A stretch of DNA of 64,000 nucleotides from Bradyrhizobium sp. cir1 (GCF_014198245.1 NZ_JACIHE010000002.1:1-64000), one strand, 5' to 3'; shown: positions 8,073 to 16,981, counted from the first letter of the stretch. Notes: generated by a model from the letters alone, not told the origin. Program-made: numbers and translations.

Positions 8073-9446
8073 ATGAACAGCGACATCTCCTTTCCGTCAC
8101 ATCGTGAGAACCGGTTTTACCAGGGGGTGGCCGCGACCTTCGTCGCCAACGCCCTCCAGGCGGTCAATTTTCTCGGCGATCGATTCCTGAGACAATCGCA
8201 TCATTCGCTGTCGGCCATTGGGGACCTCTACCGGCACTCGATGGACAGCGCCTTTTCGGTGACCGAGGCCTTCCTCGTCACCGGCGCGCCGCACGCTTCC
8301 GCCTATTACCCGCGCGACTTTGCCTGGTTCTATCCCGACGTCCTTGATCCAGAGACCATCATGGATGCGCAGGACGCTGTGCGACGGGCCCGTCTGCTCG
8401 AAAAGAGCGTTCGCCTCCTGCTGGAGGCGGTTCGCGCCGACGTCGTCACGACGACCATCGTTCCGGCGGGACGCGGGCGGTATCTCGGCGTGAACTATTT
8501 CTCGCGTCCTTCCGATACGCTGCTGGGCATTCTCGCAGGTCTCCAGCAGATGCTCTCTGCCGAGGAGAGGGTGTCGTCCTATCTGGCGATGTCGCAATGC
8601 GCGCATGCCGGCCGTCTGCTGCTAGCCGAATATGGCGGGGACCTGAGGCGGGCGATCCTGAAGCTTGCAAGCGAGCTGGAGCCGTTCGACGCTGACGGCA
8701 CCAGATATTTGCTGTGCGACGCCAGCGGCCCGCGCTCCGCGGCAACGGACACGCGGGCCGAGCGCCGGCGTTTTGTCACCAATGCCTGCGTCTACACGAC
8801 GTTTGTGTGGGGCGTGCAGTTCGGGATCGTCAGCGAGAGCGAGTTGAAGCGGCTGCTCGGGCGCGACCTCGCGCAGTACAAGAAAGACCTGCTCCGCCTG
8901 TTCGGCAAGGACGGCTATATCAGGCATTCCCTGGATGGGCCGGCGGGCTCGCCGGCGTCCTCGGTCGCGCTGGATTTCGTCAGCGTGCATCGTGGCTTCT
9001 GGGATATGAGCGAGGCGAGCGAGCGCGCGCTGTTCGCGGCCACGACAGATCTGGTCATCGCCGAACCGCGCTTCCGCATCCCCAGCACGTTCCACTTCCT
9101 GGTGTCGGCGGATAATCCGCGCAACAAGATGATCCACAAGATCGCGGCGCCGGCCTACCAGGGGCGCTCGTCCTGGCCTACGTTCAACGTCGAGTTTGCG
9201 GATCGCATGCTGGACTTTGATGAGGCCTCAGGGAGCGATACCTACCGGGCTTGCGCGCAAGGGATATTGAAGGACATTCGCACCGCGACCGAGGTCCACG
9301 GCGGCTATCAGGAACTGATCTCGGAGCAGGGGCTGAAGTATCGCACCTGGGCCTACAAGGGCGCGGTGGCCCACTCCTGGTTTCCACGCTTCCTGTCGGT
9401 CTGGAGGAGGGCGTACGGGACGCCGCTCCTCCAGTGGAATGACTGA
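8073..9446 (+). CDS. Unrecognised 457-residue protein, possible alpha/alpha-barrel fold
   Basis: I do not recognise this protein with certainty. It has no signal peptide or membrane segment and its composition is that of a normal cytoplasmic enzyme. The aromatic and acidic motifs (YYPRDFAWFYPDVLDP near the N-terminus, TRYLLCDASG, YQELISEQGLKYRTWAYKGAVAHSWFPRF near the C-terminus) recall six-hairpin (alpha/alpha)6 glycosidase-like proteins, but this is only an impression. The ATG at 8073 is taken as start; a TTG three codons upstream is possible. It follows the amidohydrolase gene by 104 bases in the same direction and converges on dctA with an 8-base gap. Confidence 0.75.
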   Translation: MNSDISFPSHRENRFYQGVAATFVANALQAVNFLGDRFLRQSHHSLSAIGDLYRHSMDSAFSVTEAFLVTGAPHASAYYPRDFAWFYPDVLDPETIMDAQDAVRRARLLEKSVRLLLEAVRADVVTTTIVPAGRGRYLGVNYFSRPSDTLLGILAGLQQMLSAEERVSSYLAMSQCAHAGRLLLAEYGGDLRRAILKLASELEPFDADGTRYLLCDASGPRSAATDTRAERRRFVTNACVYTTFVWGVQFGIVSESELKRLLGRDLAQYKKDLLRLFGKDGYIRHSLDGPAGSPASSVALDFVSVHRGFWDMSEASERALFAATTDLVIAEPRFRIPSTFHFLVSADNPRNKMIHKIAAPAYQGRSSWPTFNVEFADRMLDFDEASGSDTYRACAQGILKDIRTATEVHGGYQELISEQGLKYRTWAYKGAVAHSWFPRFLSVWRRAYGTPLLQWND

Positions 9447-9454
9447 TCCGCGGG

Positions 9455-10774
9455 CTACCCGGCAGTCACGTCGACTAACTCGCCGCCTTCGAGCACCTTG
9501 GCCGCCTTGGCCCGGTCGAGATCGCCTTCCCATGCCGCGACCACGACCGTGGCTACGCAGTTGCCGACGAGATTGCCGAGCGCACGGGCCATGCCGATGA
9601 ACCAGTCGACCGACAGCACCAGCACGAGGCCGATTGCGGGGATGCTTGGCACCGCGTTCAAGGTCGCCGCCAGGATCACGATGGCCGAGCCCGGCACGCC
9701 GTGTGCGCCCTTCGACGTGATCAGGGAAACGCCGAGCACCAGCAGGAGATCGCCCAAGGATAGGGGAGTGTTGGTCGCCTGGGCGATGAAGACGACGGCG
9801 AGCGTCAGGTAGATGGAGAAGGCGTCGAGGTTGAAGGAATAGCCGGTCGGGATGACGAGCCCGACGACCGAATCCTTCACGCCCATACGCTCCAGCTTCT
9901 TCATGATCTGCGGCAGCACCGCGTCCGAGGATGCAGTCGCGAGCACGATGGTGAGCTCCTCGCGCAGGTAGGCGAGGAATTTGAGGATGTTGATGCCGGC
10001 GAGCGCCATCACGCCGCCGAGTACGCCCAGCACGAAGATGCCGACCGAGACGTAGAACAGCATCACCAGCGAGACGAGCTGCTTCAAGGAGCCCACGCCG
10101 TATTTGCCGACGGTGTAGGCGACCGCGCCGAGCACGCCAAGCGGCGCGACACGCACGATCAGTCCCATGACACGGAACAGCACGGTGGAGGCCGCATCGA
10201 TGATGGAGGTGACGAGCGCGCCCTTCTCGCCGCCGACGAGCGCAAGGCCGATGCCGAACAGCACCGCGAAGAACAACACCTGGAGCACGTCGTTGCGCGA
10301 CAGCGCATCGAAGGAGGTGGTCGGGATCACGTTCATAAGGAAGGCACCGATGCCGCCGCCGGACAGCTTGTGGGCGTTGTCGGCATAGGTGTTGAGCGCC
10401 TTGGCATCGAGCGTCGATGGATCGATGTTCATGCCGTGGCCGGGACCGAACAGGTAGGCGAGCAGCAGGCCGACGACGAGGGCCACCGTCGTCATGACCT
10501 CGAAATAGACCAGCGCCTTGACGCCAACACGGCCGACCTTCTTGAGGTCGCCAGCGCCGGCAATGCCATGCACGACGACGCAGAACACGATCGGTGCCAC
10601 GATCATCGAGATCAGCTTCAGGAAGGCGTCGCTGAGAATCTTGAGGCTGATGGCGAAGTCCGGAACGGCTATCCCCAGGATGACGCCAAGCACCAGCGCA
10701 GCCAGGACCTGGACGAACAGCGAGGTGTAGAGCGGCTTCGGCTCGGCGACGGGTGCCGTGGCGATGGTCGACAT
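9455..10774 (-). CDS. dctA: C4-dicarboxylate transport protein DctA
   Basis: This 439-residue inner-membrane symporter takes up succinate, fumarate and malate, the main carbon supply of rhizobia in nodules. It has the eight or more hydrophobic segments and the SSDAVLP and conserved NLDAFSIYLTLAVVFIAQA stretches of the DAACS family. Length equals that of typical DctA. A strong RBS (AAAGGGGAG) precedes the ATG at 10774 and an RpoN promoter lies at 10815-10829. The DctB/DctD sensor and activator genes that usually control it are not in the window. Confidence 0.95.
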   Translation of the reverse strand: MSTIATAPVAEPKPLYTSLFVQVLAALVLGVILGIAVPDFAISLKILSDAFLKLISMIVAPIVFCVVVHGIAGAGDLKKVGRVGVKALVYFEVMTTVALVVGLLLAYLFGPGHGMNIDPSTLDAKALNTYADNAHKLSGGGIGAFLMNVIPTTSFDALSRNDVLQVLFFAVLFGIGLALVGGEKGALVTSIIDAASTVLFRVMGLIVRVAPLGVLGAVAYTVGKYGVGSLKQLVSLVMLFYVSVGIFVLGVLGGVMALAGINILKFLAYLREELTIVLATASSDAVLPQIMKKLERMGVKDSVVGLVIPTGYSFNLDAFSIYLTLAVVFIAQATNTPLSLGDLLLVLGVSLITSKGAHGVPGSAIVILAATLNAVPSIPAIGLVLVLSVDWFIGMARALGNLVGNCVATVVVAAWEGDLDRAKAAKVLEGGELVDVTAG

Positions 10775-10814
10775 AATGCACTCCCCTTTGACGCGTCTTG
10801 GACGTCACAAAGGA

Positions 10815-10829
10815 GCAACAACCGTGCCA
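10815..10829 (-). promoter_or_regulatory. Sigma-54 promoter of dctA
   Basis: On the minus strand the sequence reads TGGCACG-GTTG-TTGC, an exact match to the -24/-12 consensus. It lies 40 bases upstream of the dctA ATG and between dctA and the stop codon of the formamidase gene. RpoN/DctD control of dctA is established in rhizobia. Confidence 0.88.
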
Positions 10830-10859
10830 GAATGTCGCGGTTACGCCCGAGAAACCGGG

Positions 10860-11873
10860 TTATTCCGCCGCCTTCGCCATCCTGCCGAACATCCGTGTCG
10901 GGGCCGGGAAGCCACACGAGGTGCCGTCGGTGACCTTCACCTGATCTTCCCATGGCAGGCGGAAAGTGCCGGCGACCATGTCCTGCATGAAGCTGTAGGG
11001 GCAGTCCATCGCGCCGCCCTTCACCGCGACATAGCCGCGGTGCCAGAGCTGGTAGATGTTGTTCTCGACGCCCCAATTGACGCGGGCCTCACGTACGAGG
11101 TCCGGCCGGACCTCGGCGGTGATGATCTCGTCGGCGCGGCCGGTGGTGCCGTGCGCGAGAACACTGCCGTCGAAATTGACGATCATGCCTTCGCCCATGG
11201 AATCGAACGAGCCGTCCGAGCCGCACATGCAGACATTCGCCGTAACCATCAGGTTCTGGAACGAATTGGCCTGGTTGGTGAAGCGCCAGGCTTCGCGGAT
11301 CGGCGCGGTGTAGCCGGCGGTGCGGATCATGATCTCGGCGCCCTTGTAGGCGCATTCCCGCGCCATCTCCGGGAACATGCCGTCATGGCAGATGATCAGC
11401 GCGATCTTCGCGCCCTTCGGACCCTCGATCACGGGAATGCCGATATCGCCGGGCTCCCATGGCTCGACCGGAATCCAGGGATGAAGTTTTCGGTAGTAGA
11501 GCTTGATCTCGCCGTGGTCGTCGATGATCAGGCCGGAATTGTAGGGATTGCCGTGCGGGTTGAACTCCATGATGGAGAAGCAGCCCCAGATCTTGTTGTC
11601 GACACAGGCCTGCTTGAAGGCTGAGACCTCCGGTCCGTCGAGCCGGCACATGATCTCCGGATTGGTGTCCATCGAGAGGCCGTGCAGCGAGTATTCTGGG
11701 AAGATCACCAAATCCATGGTGGAGAGATTGCGGCGGGCCTTGCCGACCATCCAGACGATGCGCTCGGTCTGCCTGGCCAGATCGGCCGGGGTCACGACGT
11801 TGGGCAGTTGAAGCTGCACAAGTCCGACAACCACGCCGTTGGGAGATTTGTTCAGCCCGCCAAGCCCGTTCAT
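10860..11873 (-). CDS. amiF: Formamidase (nitrilase superfamily)
   Basis: This 337-residue enzyme hydrolyses formamide to formate and ammonia. The nitrilase-type triad is visible as Glu60 (IFPEYS), Lys129 (YYRKLHPW) and Cys162 (ICHDGM). The long matching segments (FSIMEFNP, EPWEPGDIG, WGVENNIYQLWHRGYV, FRLPWEDQVKV) resemble Helicobacter AmiF more than aliphatic amidase AmiE. The ATG at 11873 is chosen because GGGAG lies nine bases before it; the open frame extends further upstream without a good RBS. The gene is upstream of dctA but dctA has its own promoter. It adds to the nitrogen-release theme of this end of the window. Confidence 0.9.
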   Translation of the reverse strand: MNGLGGLNKSPNGVVVGLVQLQLPNVVTPADLARQTERIVWMVGKARRNLSTMDLVIFPEYSLHGLSMDTNPEIMCRLDGPEVSAFKQACVDNKIWGCFSIMEFNPHGNPYNSGLIIDDHGEIKLYYRKLHPWIPVEPWEPGDIGIPVIEGPKGAKIALIICHDGMFPEMARECAYKGAEIMIRTAGYTAPIREAWRFTNQANSFQNLMVTANVCMCGSDGSFDSMGEGMIVNFDGSVLAHGTTGRADEIITAEVRPDLVREARVNWGVENNIYQLWHRGYVAVKGGAMDCPYSFMQDMVAGTFRLPWEDQVKVTDGTSCGFPAPTRMFGRMAKAAE

Positions 11874-12008
11874 GACCAGCTCCCTTGCCTGTCCGGCGCT
11901 GCGTCGTTGCGCGCCCGATCTTGTCGCAAGAAGCAAATCCGATTTCGGCGAGAAGCTAAAGATTATTTTTCAGGCGATGGCGCAGTTACGCGGCAGCAGG
12001 CGATCTCG

Positions 12009-12230
12009 TCACGCGACGAGATCCAGCAGCCGGCATGATCCGCGGACCAGCACCTTGCGTCCCGTGGGTGTCATGGCAGGCACGCCATCATTCATGACAA
12101 CGAGGCCGAGCTTGATGAGGCTTTCCACGACATAGGCCTTCGCGAGGCGACCGTTCGATACCGGGTTGCGAAGCGCCTTCAGCGCTTCCCACTGGTCGGA
12201 TGAAAGATCGAAGTCGAAATCGTTGCTCAT
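12009..12230 (-). CDS. Small hypothetical protein, 73 aa
   Basis: This is a soluble protein of 73 residues with an acidic N-terminus and no signal peptide. The layout (QWEALKALRNP, then VVESLIKLGLVVMNDGVPAMTPTGRKVL) resembles a small winged-helix-like fold in which a C-terminal beta hairpin follows two helices. No function is assigned. It stands alone between the formamidase gene and a gene-poor stretch. Confidence 0.65.
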   Translation of the reverse strand: MSNDFDFDLSSDQWEALKALRNPVSNGRLAKAYVVESLIKLGLVVMNDGVPAMTPTGRKVLVRGSCRLLDLVA

Positions 12231-12581
12231 ATTGCCTCAGGCGATCGTCCGGTTCGCGTGCCCCTGTTAGCGGCGCTGCATGAAGACCGTGCGACGACAA
12301 TGAGTCGGGAATTCGGTCAGCTGTTTAGAACCTCTCTTCACAAATTGCCGCACTTCGTTGCGTCACAAGAGTTAAGATCGTTTGCGCACGAATATGGTCC
12401 CGATCTCCGATCACTAATTGATGATCCGCACTTGATGTTGCGCTGCGAACTATCGCGGTGCACGGGAAGCATCGCTGTCCCATTCTGCGTCGCGATATGC
12501 ACAGAAATCATGAGGCGAGGGGTTCAGGACTCTGTTACCTTGATTTCCGAGGAATGGCTTCACACGGCAGGAGTGGAGTGC
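12231..12581. other. Gene-poor stretch
   Basis: This region is AT-richer than its surroundings. An open frame runs through it in phase with the small gene at 12582, but it has no RBS at its upstream start and its composition changes at the small gene. I see no convincing gene. Confidence 0.5.
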
Positions 12582-12764
12582 ATGAACAGGCTGGTGGAAA
12601 TTCGCAGTCAGGAATCCCTGTGTCGCGAGCGCGCTGCGCTGGATTCAGAGCGTCGGATGTTCTGGCTTGCGCAGGCCCAGGAGTGGGAGCAGCGTGCGCT
12701 CGACGAAATTGCGTATCACTTTCGCGAGTGCAACCTCGTTCCGGCCGAGTTGACCGCCGCCTGA
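12582..12764 (+). CDS. Small hypothetical protein, 60 aa
   Basis: This 60-residue protein is charged and probably helical (many Glu, Arg and Ala; ERRMFWLAQAQEWEQRALDEI). The ATG at 12582 follows GGAGTGGAG, a good RBS. The frame is open for another 108 codons upstream, so a longer product starting at 12258 cannot be excluded, but the composition favours the short one. Function unknown. Confidence 0.6.
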   Translation: MNRLVEIRSQESLCRERAALDSERRMFWLAQAQEWEQRALDEIAYHFRECNLVPAELTAA

Positions 12765-12788
12765 CACCAGAGAGGGCGTCGTCGCCGC

Positions 12789-14174
12789 CTACTGATAAGT
12801 CGCCACGATATCGGACACCGCGCGCTCGAGCTGTTGTGCGGTGGCGCATTGGCGCACGACGCTGCAAAAGGTCGCGTAGCGCGGCATCTCGGAATCGCCA
12901 AAGCCCCAGGCGAGCCGCCCCTCGGGATTGAGCCAGACCAGCCGCTTCGAGCGCTCGGAGATGCGGCGCAGGATATCGGCGCGCGGGTCGAGATTGTTGC
13001 TGCGTGCGTCGCCCAGCACGATCACCGTGGTCTGTGGTGTCAGCGTGCTCATGAAGTCCTTCTCGAAATCGACCAGCGAAGAGCCGTAGTCGGACGAGCC
13101 GAAGCCGACCTTGGACATGATCTCGGCCATCGCTTCTTCCGGCGATTTCGTCTCCAGGATCTGGCTGACCTCGATCAGATGCGAGGAGAAGGCGAAGGAG
13201 CGGACGTCGTCAACGACTTCGTGCAGGGAGTGGATCAGCAGCAGGAAGAAATCGGACACTTGCGCGACCGAACCCGAGACGTCGCAGAGCGCCACGATCT
13301 TCGGCCGGTCGCGATGCTTGCGCTTCCAGGCCGTAAGGAAGGGGACGCCGCCCCAGGCGGCGTTGCGGCGGAGCGTGCGGCGGACGTCGAGATGGCCGCG
13401 GCGCTGGCGCTTGCGCGGCTTGGAATAGCGCTCGCGCAAGCGCCGCGCGATCTGGCGGATCAGGGCGCGCATCTCGGCGACCTGACGGCGCTCGATGCGT
13501 GCGAGCGGCGCGTTGCGCAGGATCTCGTTGCGGAGGTTTTCAGCTTCCTCGCGGGCATAGAGCGCAAGTCCCTGCGAGACGGTGTCGCGCACCGCTTCGC
13601 GCAGGGCATCGAGCGCGGCGCGCAGACGCTCGGCCAGTGCCGGGTTGCTTGCGGTCAGCCCGTCGAGCTCGTCGCGCAGGCGCTGGAGGCCCATGGCGTC
13701 GAGGATGCGGCTGGAGAAGATGCCGCGCTGGGTGGAGTAGCGGATGTCGGACAGGGACGCGGCGCCGGCGGCACTGGCTATCGCGGCCGCGATGGCATTG
13801 CGATCCTGCGACAGCAGCATCTGCGCGAGCGGGCCCAGTTCCTGTTGGGGTGAACCGCCGCCGGCATCGCCGGCCGCACCGGAAGAGGACGCTTGATCCG
13901 TATCCTGCGAGGCATCCTGGTCGACGCCCTCGGGCTGGTCCCGTCGCGGCTCGGGCTGGCTGAAGAACAGATCGAAGCAATCACCGAGCGCGAGCTTCTC
14001 GTCCTGTGATTTGGCGAGCGTCAGCAGCAGCGCGTCGCGCAGGATGGTCCGGTCGGAAAAGCCGACCTGCGACACCGCGCGCATCGCATCGATGCTCTCG
14101 GCGGGCGAGACATGAACGCCGACGCCGCGCGCCGCCCGAAAGAAACGATGGAGGTTCTCTCGCATCGGCGTCAA
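12789..14174 (-). CDS. VWA-domain protein of the CoxE type
   Basis: This protein of up to 461 residues has a C-terminal von Willebrand factor A domain with a complete MIDAS start, DVSGS, and later VLGDARSN. The N-terminal half is helical, with a central low-complexity part rich in Asp, Gln, Ser and Gly (about residues 85-115). VWA proteins of this type work with a MoxR AAA+ ATPase as a chaperone pair for metal cofactor insertion or complex assembly. The partner gene lies directly upstream and overlaps it. The start is TTG at 14174 in a TTGA overlap; ATG at 14165 is an equally plausible start. No target enzyme (such as CO dehydrogenase) is adjacent. Confidence 0.88.
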   Translation of the reverse strand: MTPMRENLHRFFRAARGVGVHVSPAESIDAMRAVSQVGFSDRTILRDALLLTLAKSQDEKLALGDCFDLFFSQPEPRRDQPEGVDQDASQDTDQASSSGAAGDAGGGSPQQELGPLAQMLLSQDRNAIAAAIASAAGAASLSDIRYSTQRGIFSSRILDAMGLQRLRDELDGLTASNPALAERLRAALDALREAVRDTVSQGLALYAREEAENLRNEILRNAPLARIERRQVAEMRALIRQIARRLRERYSKPRKRQRRGHLDVRRTLRRNAAWGGVPFLTAWKRKHRDRPKIVALCDVSGSVAQVSDFFLLLIHSLHEVVDDVRSFAFSSHLIEVSQILETKSPEEAMAEIMSKVGFGSSDYGSSLVDFEKDFMSTLTPQTTVIVLGDARSNNLDPRADILRRISERSKRLVWLNPEGRLAWGFGDSEMPRYATFCSVVRQCATAQQLERAVSDIVATYQ

Positions 14175-15175
14175 CCGAAGACGTTGGACCGGGCCGCCTT
14201 GGCAATGAAGGTCGTCACCTGCGGCGCTGCGGCCTCGATGTCGGCTTCGTATTTCAGAAGCACGTTAAGGGTGTCCTTGACGGTATCGGTGTCGAGCTCT
14301 GTAGCCTGCAGCAGCACCAGGACGCGGGCCCAGTCGATGGTCTCGCTGACCGAGGGCAGCTTCTTCAGATCCAGCGAGCGGATTTCGTGGATGAAGCCGA
14401 CCATCTGCCGGCGCAACGTCTGCGAGATGCCGGGCACGCGGCTTTCGACGATGCGCTCCTCCAGCCGCTGCTCGGGGAAGCCGATATGCAGATGCAGGCA
14501 GCGTCGCTTCAGGGCATCGCCCAGGTCGCGCTCGCTGTTGGAGGTGAGGATCACCGTCGGCGGCGTGATCGCCGAGACGGTGCCAAGCTCGGGGATCGTG
14601 ACCTGGAAGTCGGACAGGATTTCCAGCAGCAGCGATTCGAATTCAGCGTCCGACTTGTCGATCTCGTCGATCAGCAGCACGCAGCCGCCCGGCTGCTCCA
14701 GCGCCTGGAGCAGTGGCCGCGGCTCGACGAACTCCTTGGAGAAGAACACGTCGCCGAAATCATGCAACTGGTCGAGCGCGGCGTGCAGCGTTTGCGCGCC
14801 GCCGAGCACTTCGCCGAGCTTGTCCTTGAGGATCTGGGTGTAGAGAAGCTGCTTGGCGTATTTCCATTCATAAAGCGCCTTGGCCTCGTCGAGACCCTCA
14901 TAGCATTGCAGGCGGATCATCTTCATGCCGCGCCAGGCGGCGATTGCCTTGGCGAGCTCGGTCTTGCCGACGCCCGCCGGGCCCTCGACCAGGATCGGCT
15001 TTTCGATCTGTTGCGACAAATAGACGGCGGTCGCGATCTGCCGGCTCGCGATATAACCCTGCGCGGCGAGGCCGCTCTCCACTGCCTCGATCGAGGTCAA
15101 GGCCTTCTGTTCAGCCACGAAAGGGCGCTCCCAAAGATCCTGCTTTGAGGCTTGTTCTGCCTGCGTTCCCGGCAA
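14171..15175 (-). CDS. MoxR-type AAA+ ATPase
   Basis: This 334-residue AAA+ ATPase has Walker A (GPAGVGKTE), Walker B (VLLIDEIDKSD) and sensor region TSNSERDLGDALKRRCL. It belongs to the MoxR/CoxD branch that acts with VWA-domain proteins in maturation of large complexes. Its stop overlaps the start of the VWA gene, so the two are translationally coupled. The substrate of the pair cannot be read from context. Confidence 0.9.
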   Translation of the reverse strand: MPGTQAEQASKQDLWERPFVAEQKALTSIEAVESGLAAQGYIASRQIATAVYLSQQIEKPILVEGPAGVGKTELAKAIAAWRGMKMIRLQCYEGLDEAKALYEWKYAKQLLYTQILKDKLGEVLGGAQTLHAALDQLHDFGDVFFSKEFVEPRPLLQALEQPGGCVLLIDEIDKSDAEFESLLLEILSDFQVTIPELGTVSAITPPTVILTSNSERDLGDALKRRCLHLHIGFPEQRLEERIVESRVPGISQTLRRQMVGFIHEIRSLDLKKLPSVSETIDWARVLVLLQATELDTDTVKDTLNVLLKYEADIEAAAPQVTTFIAKAARSNVFG

Positions 15176-15265
15176 AGAACAAGCCTCGTTTGGGAGACAT
15201 CAGATCCGCGTGAGCGGCGTTTTTTCCGTTCAGCGCAAATAGTTGAGCGGTTCTTTAGGTCGCGT

Positions 15266-15466
15266 TCAGTGCCGCAACAGCTCCGGCTTGCGGATCGTCT
15301 GCCGGACCTCGGCGCCGCAATCGGCGCATTCATAGACGAAGTCGATCTTGGCAAGGCTCCAATGCGGCTCGACCTCGCGCACATACATTGGCAGGAACCC
15401 CATGCAGGTGGGGCAATTCACAGGCGCGATCTCGATATCCTGATGATGCTGTACATAAGCTGGCAT
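15266..15466 (-). CDS. Small protein with two CxxC pairs
   Basis: This 66-residue protein has Cys pairs CPTC (about residues 18-21) and CADC (47-50), the pattern of a small zinc ribbon. The C-terminus (EVRQTIRKPELLRH) is basic. It may bind zinc and a partner protein or nucleic acid. It lies upstream of the MoxR gene on the same strand with a 90-base gap. Confidence 0.75.
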   Translation of the reverse strand: MPAYVQHHQDIEIAPVNCPTCMGFLPMYVREVEPHWSLAKIDFVYECADCGAEVRQTIRKPELLRH

Positions 15467-15594
15467 CTCGGCTCTCCTTCGCAGGCGACCACCAATCCCC
15501 GCGCAAAAGCTACTGCCGGTTGCTCCAGAGCCGTCATCAACTCTTTCGAACAGAGGCGGAACGGCGGGCGTTTGTCGTTCGCTGTGACATTCTT

Positions 15595-15615
15595 GTTACG
15601 CCTCTGTACTGTAAC
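15595..15615. promoter_or_regulatory. Inverted repeat upstream of the quinone oxidoreductase gene
   Basis: GTTAC (15595-15599) and GTAAC (15611-15615) form an inverted repeat with an 11-base spacer, 77 bases before the ATG at 15692. It could be an operator, for example for a redox or MarR-type regulator, but no regulator gene is next to it. Confidence 0.3.
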
Positions 15616-15691
15616 GGGCGGACCAAATGCCTATTTCTCCGGCCGATCCGCATTTCTCGGACCGTCACTGCAACGATAAGGGAGCAACCCC

Positions 15692-16666
15692 ATGACGCAT
15701 GCCATTCGTTTTCACAAGACCGGCGGACCGGAAGTCCTGGTCTGGGAAGAGGTCAGTGTCGGCAAGGCCGGACCTGGCGAGGCGCGCATTCGCCACACGG
15801 CCGTCGGCCTCAACTTCGTCGACATCTACAACCGTTCAGGTCTTTATCCCGCGCAATTGCCGAGCGGGCTCGGCAGCGAGGCGGCCGGCGTCGTTGAGGA
15901 GGTCGGTTCAGGTGTCACCGATCTGAAGCCGGGCGATCGTGTCGCTTATGGCGCTTCGCCGCTTGGTGCCTATTCCGAGGCGCGGCTGATCCCCGCCGAC
16001 CGTCTCTTGAAGCTGCCCGATGGCGTCGATGACAAGACCGCGGCGGCGATGATGCTGAAGGGACTGACGACGCAGTACCTGATCCGGCAGACCTACCGGG
16101 TAAAGGCCGGTGACACCATCCTGCTCCATGCCGCGGCCGGCGGCGTCGGCCTCATTCTCAGCCAGTGGGCCAAGCATCTCGGCGCGACCGTGATCGGCAC
16201 GGTCAGCAACGACGAGAAGGCGAAGCTCGCCAAGGCGCATGGCTGCGACCATGTGATCATCTACACACGCGAGGATTTCGTGAAGCGGGTCGACGAGATC
16301 ACCGGCGGCAAGAAGGTGCCGGTGGTATACGATTCCGTCGGCAAGGATACCTTCCTGAAATCGCTGGATTGCCTCGCGCCGCTCGGCGTTGCCGCGCTGT
16401 TCGGCCAGTCATCCGGGGCGGTCGAGCCACTCAATCTCGGCCTGCTCGCCCAGAAGGGCTCGCTCTACGTCACCCGGCCGACGCTGTTCACCTATGCTGC
16501 CAAGCGCGAGAACCTGGTGGCGATGGCGGGCGAGTTGTTCGACGTCGTCAAGTCCGGTGCGGTGAAGATCGAGGTTCACCAGACCTATCCGCTGAAGGAC
16601 GCGGCCAAGGCGCATGCCGATCTTGCCGCGCGCAAGACGACGGGATCGACCGTCCTCCTGGTGTAA
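15692..16666 (+). CDS. NADPH:quinone oxidoreductase (zeta-crystallin type)
   Basis: This 324-residue enzyme is a zinc-free medium-chain dehydrogenase/reductase that reduces quinones with NADPH. The catalytic-domain N-terminus (GLNFVDIYNRSGLYP) and the nucleotide-binding motif HAAAGGVGL with ATVIGTVSNDEK are typical of QorA. Length equals the family norm. It is a single-gene unit with AAGGGAGCAACCCC before the ATG. A long hairpin follows it. Confidence 0.92.
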   Translation: MTHAIRFHKTGGPEVLVWEEVSVGKAGPGEARIRHTAVGLNFVDIYNRSGLYPAQLPSGLGSEAAGVVEEVGSGVTDLKPGDRVAYGASPLGAYSEARLIPADRLLKLPDGVDDKTAAAMMLKGLTTQYLIRQTYRVKAGDTILLHAAAGGVGLILSQWAKHLGATVIGTVSNDEKAKLAKAHGCDHVIIYTREDFVKRVDEITGGKKVPVVYDSVGKDTFLKSLDCLAPLGVAALFGQSSGAVEPLNLGLLAQKGSLYVTRPTLFTYAAKRENLVAMAGELFDVVKSGAVKIEVHQTYPLKDAAKAHADLAARKTTGSTVLLV

Positions 16667-16674
16667 TATTCGTC

Positions 16675-16714
16675 CGGACGCTGATGCAGGCCGCCGCGGC
16701 CTGCGTCACGTCCG
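16675..16714. terminator. Long hairpin between convergent genes
   Basis: CGGACG (16675-16680) pairs with CGTCCG (16709-16714), and inside it GCAGGCC pairs perfectly with GGCCTGC around a five-base loop. It sits between the quinone oxidoreductase gene and the convergent small gene and includes that gene's stop codon. There is no U-run, so it is a possible bidirectional terminator or RNA-stabilising hairpin. Confidence 0.5.
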
Positions 16715-16981
16715 TTCGTGCTTGCGCAGGTCGCGGACGTGATCGAGGCGCATCGCCTGGAGATCGACGTCCTCGGGCTCGATCTGTGGGAGGGCTGCCT
16801 CGGCCAGGATGGCTTCGGTGACATCCTCGACCGAGTTCTCCACGATCTCGTGGATGAACGAGACGTTCCGATACTCACCCGAGGCGAGGCGGGAGATGAC
16901 CTCGCGTCTGGTGATTTCAGGATCGACGACCGCCTCGCGGCCGCGTCGCCCGTAGTCAATCATCACGACGAAATACTGCAT
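16706..16981 (-). CDS. Small hypothetical protein, 91 aa
   Basis: This 91-residue soluble protein starts MQYFVVMIDYGRRG and is rich in acidic residues toward the C-terminus (EDVTEAILAEAALPQIEPEDVD). The start at 16981 is preferred to an upstream in-frame ATG because the composition becomes coding-like there. Function unknown. It lies downstream of the S24 regulator gene on the same strand. Confidence 0.7.
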   Translation of the reverse strand: MQYFVVMIDYGRRGREAVVDPEITRREVISRLASGEYRNVSFIHEIVENSVEDVTEAILAEAALPQIEPEDVDLQAMRLDHVRDLRKHERT

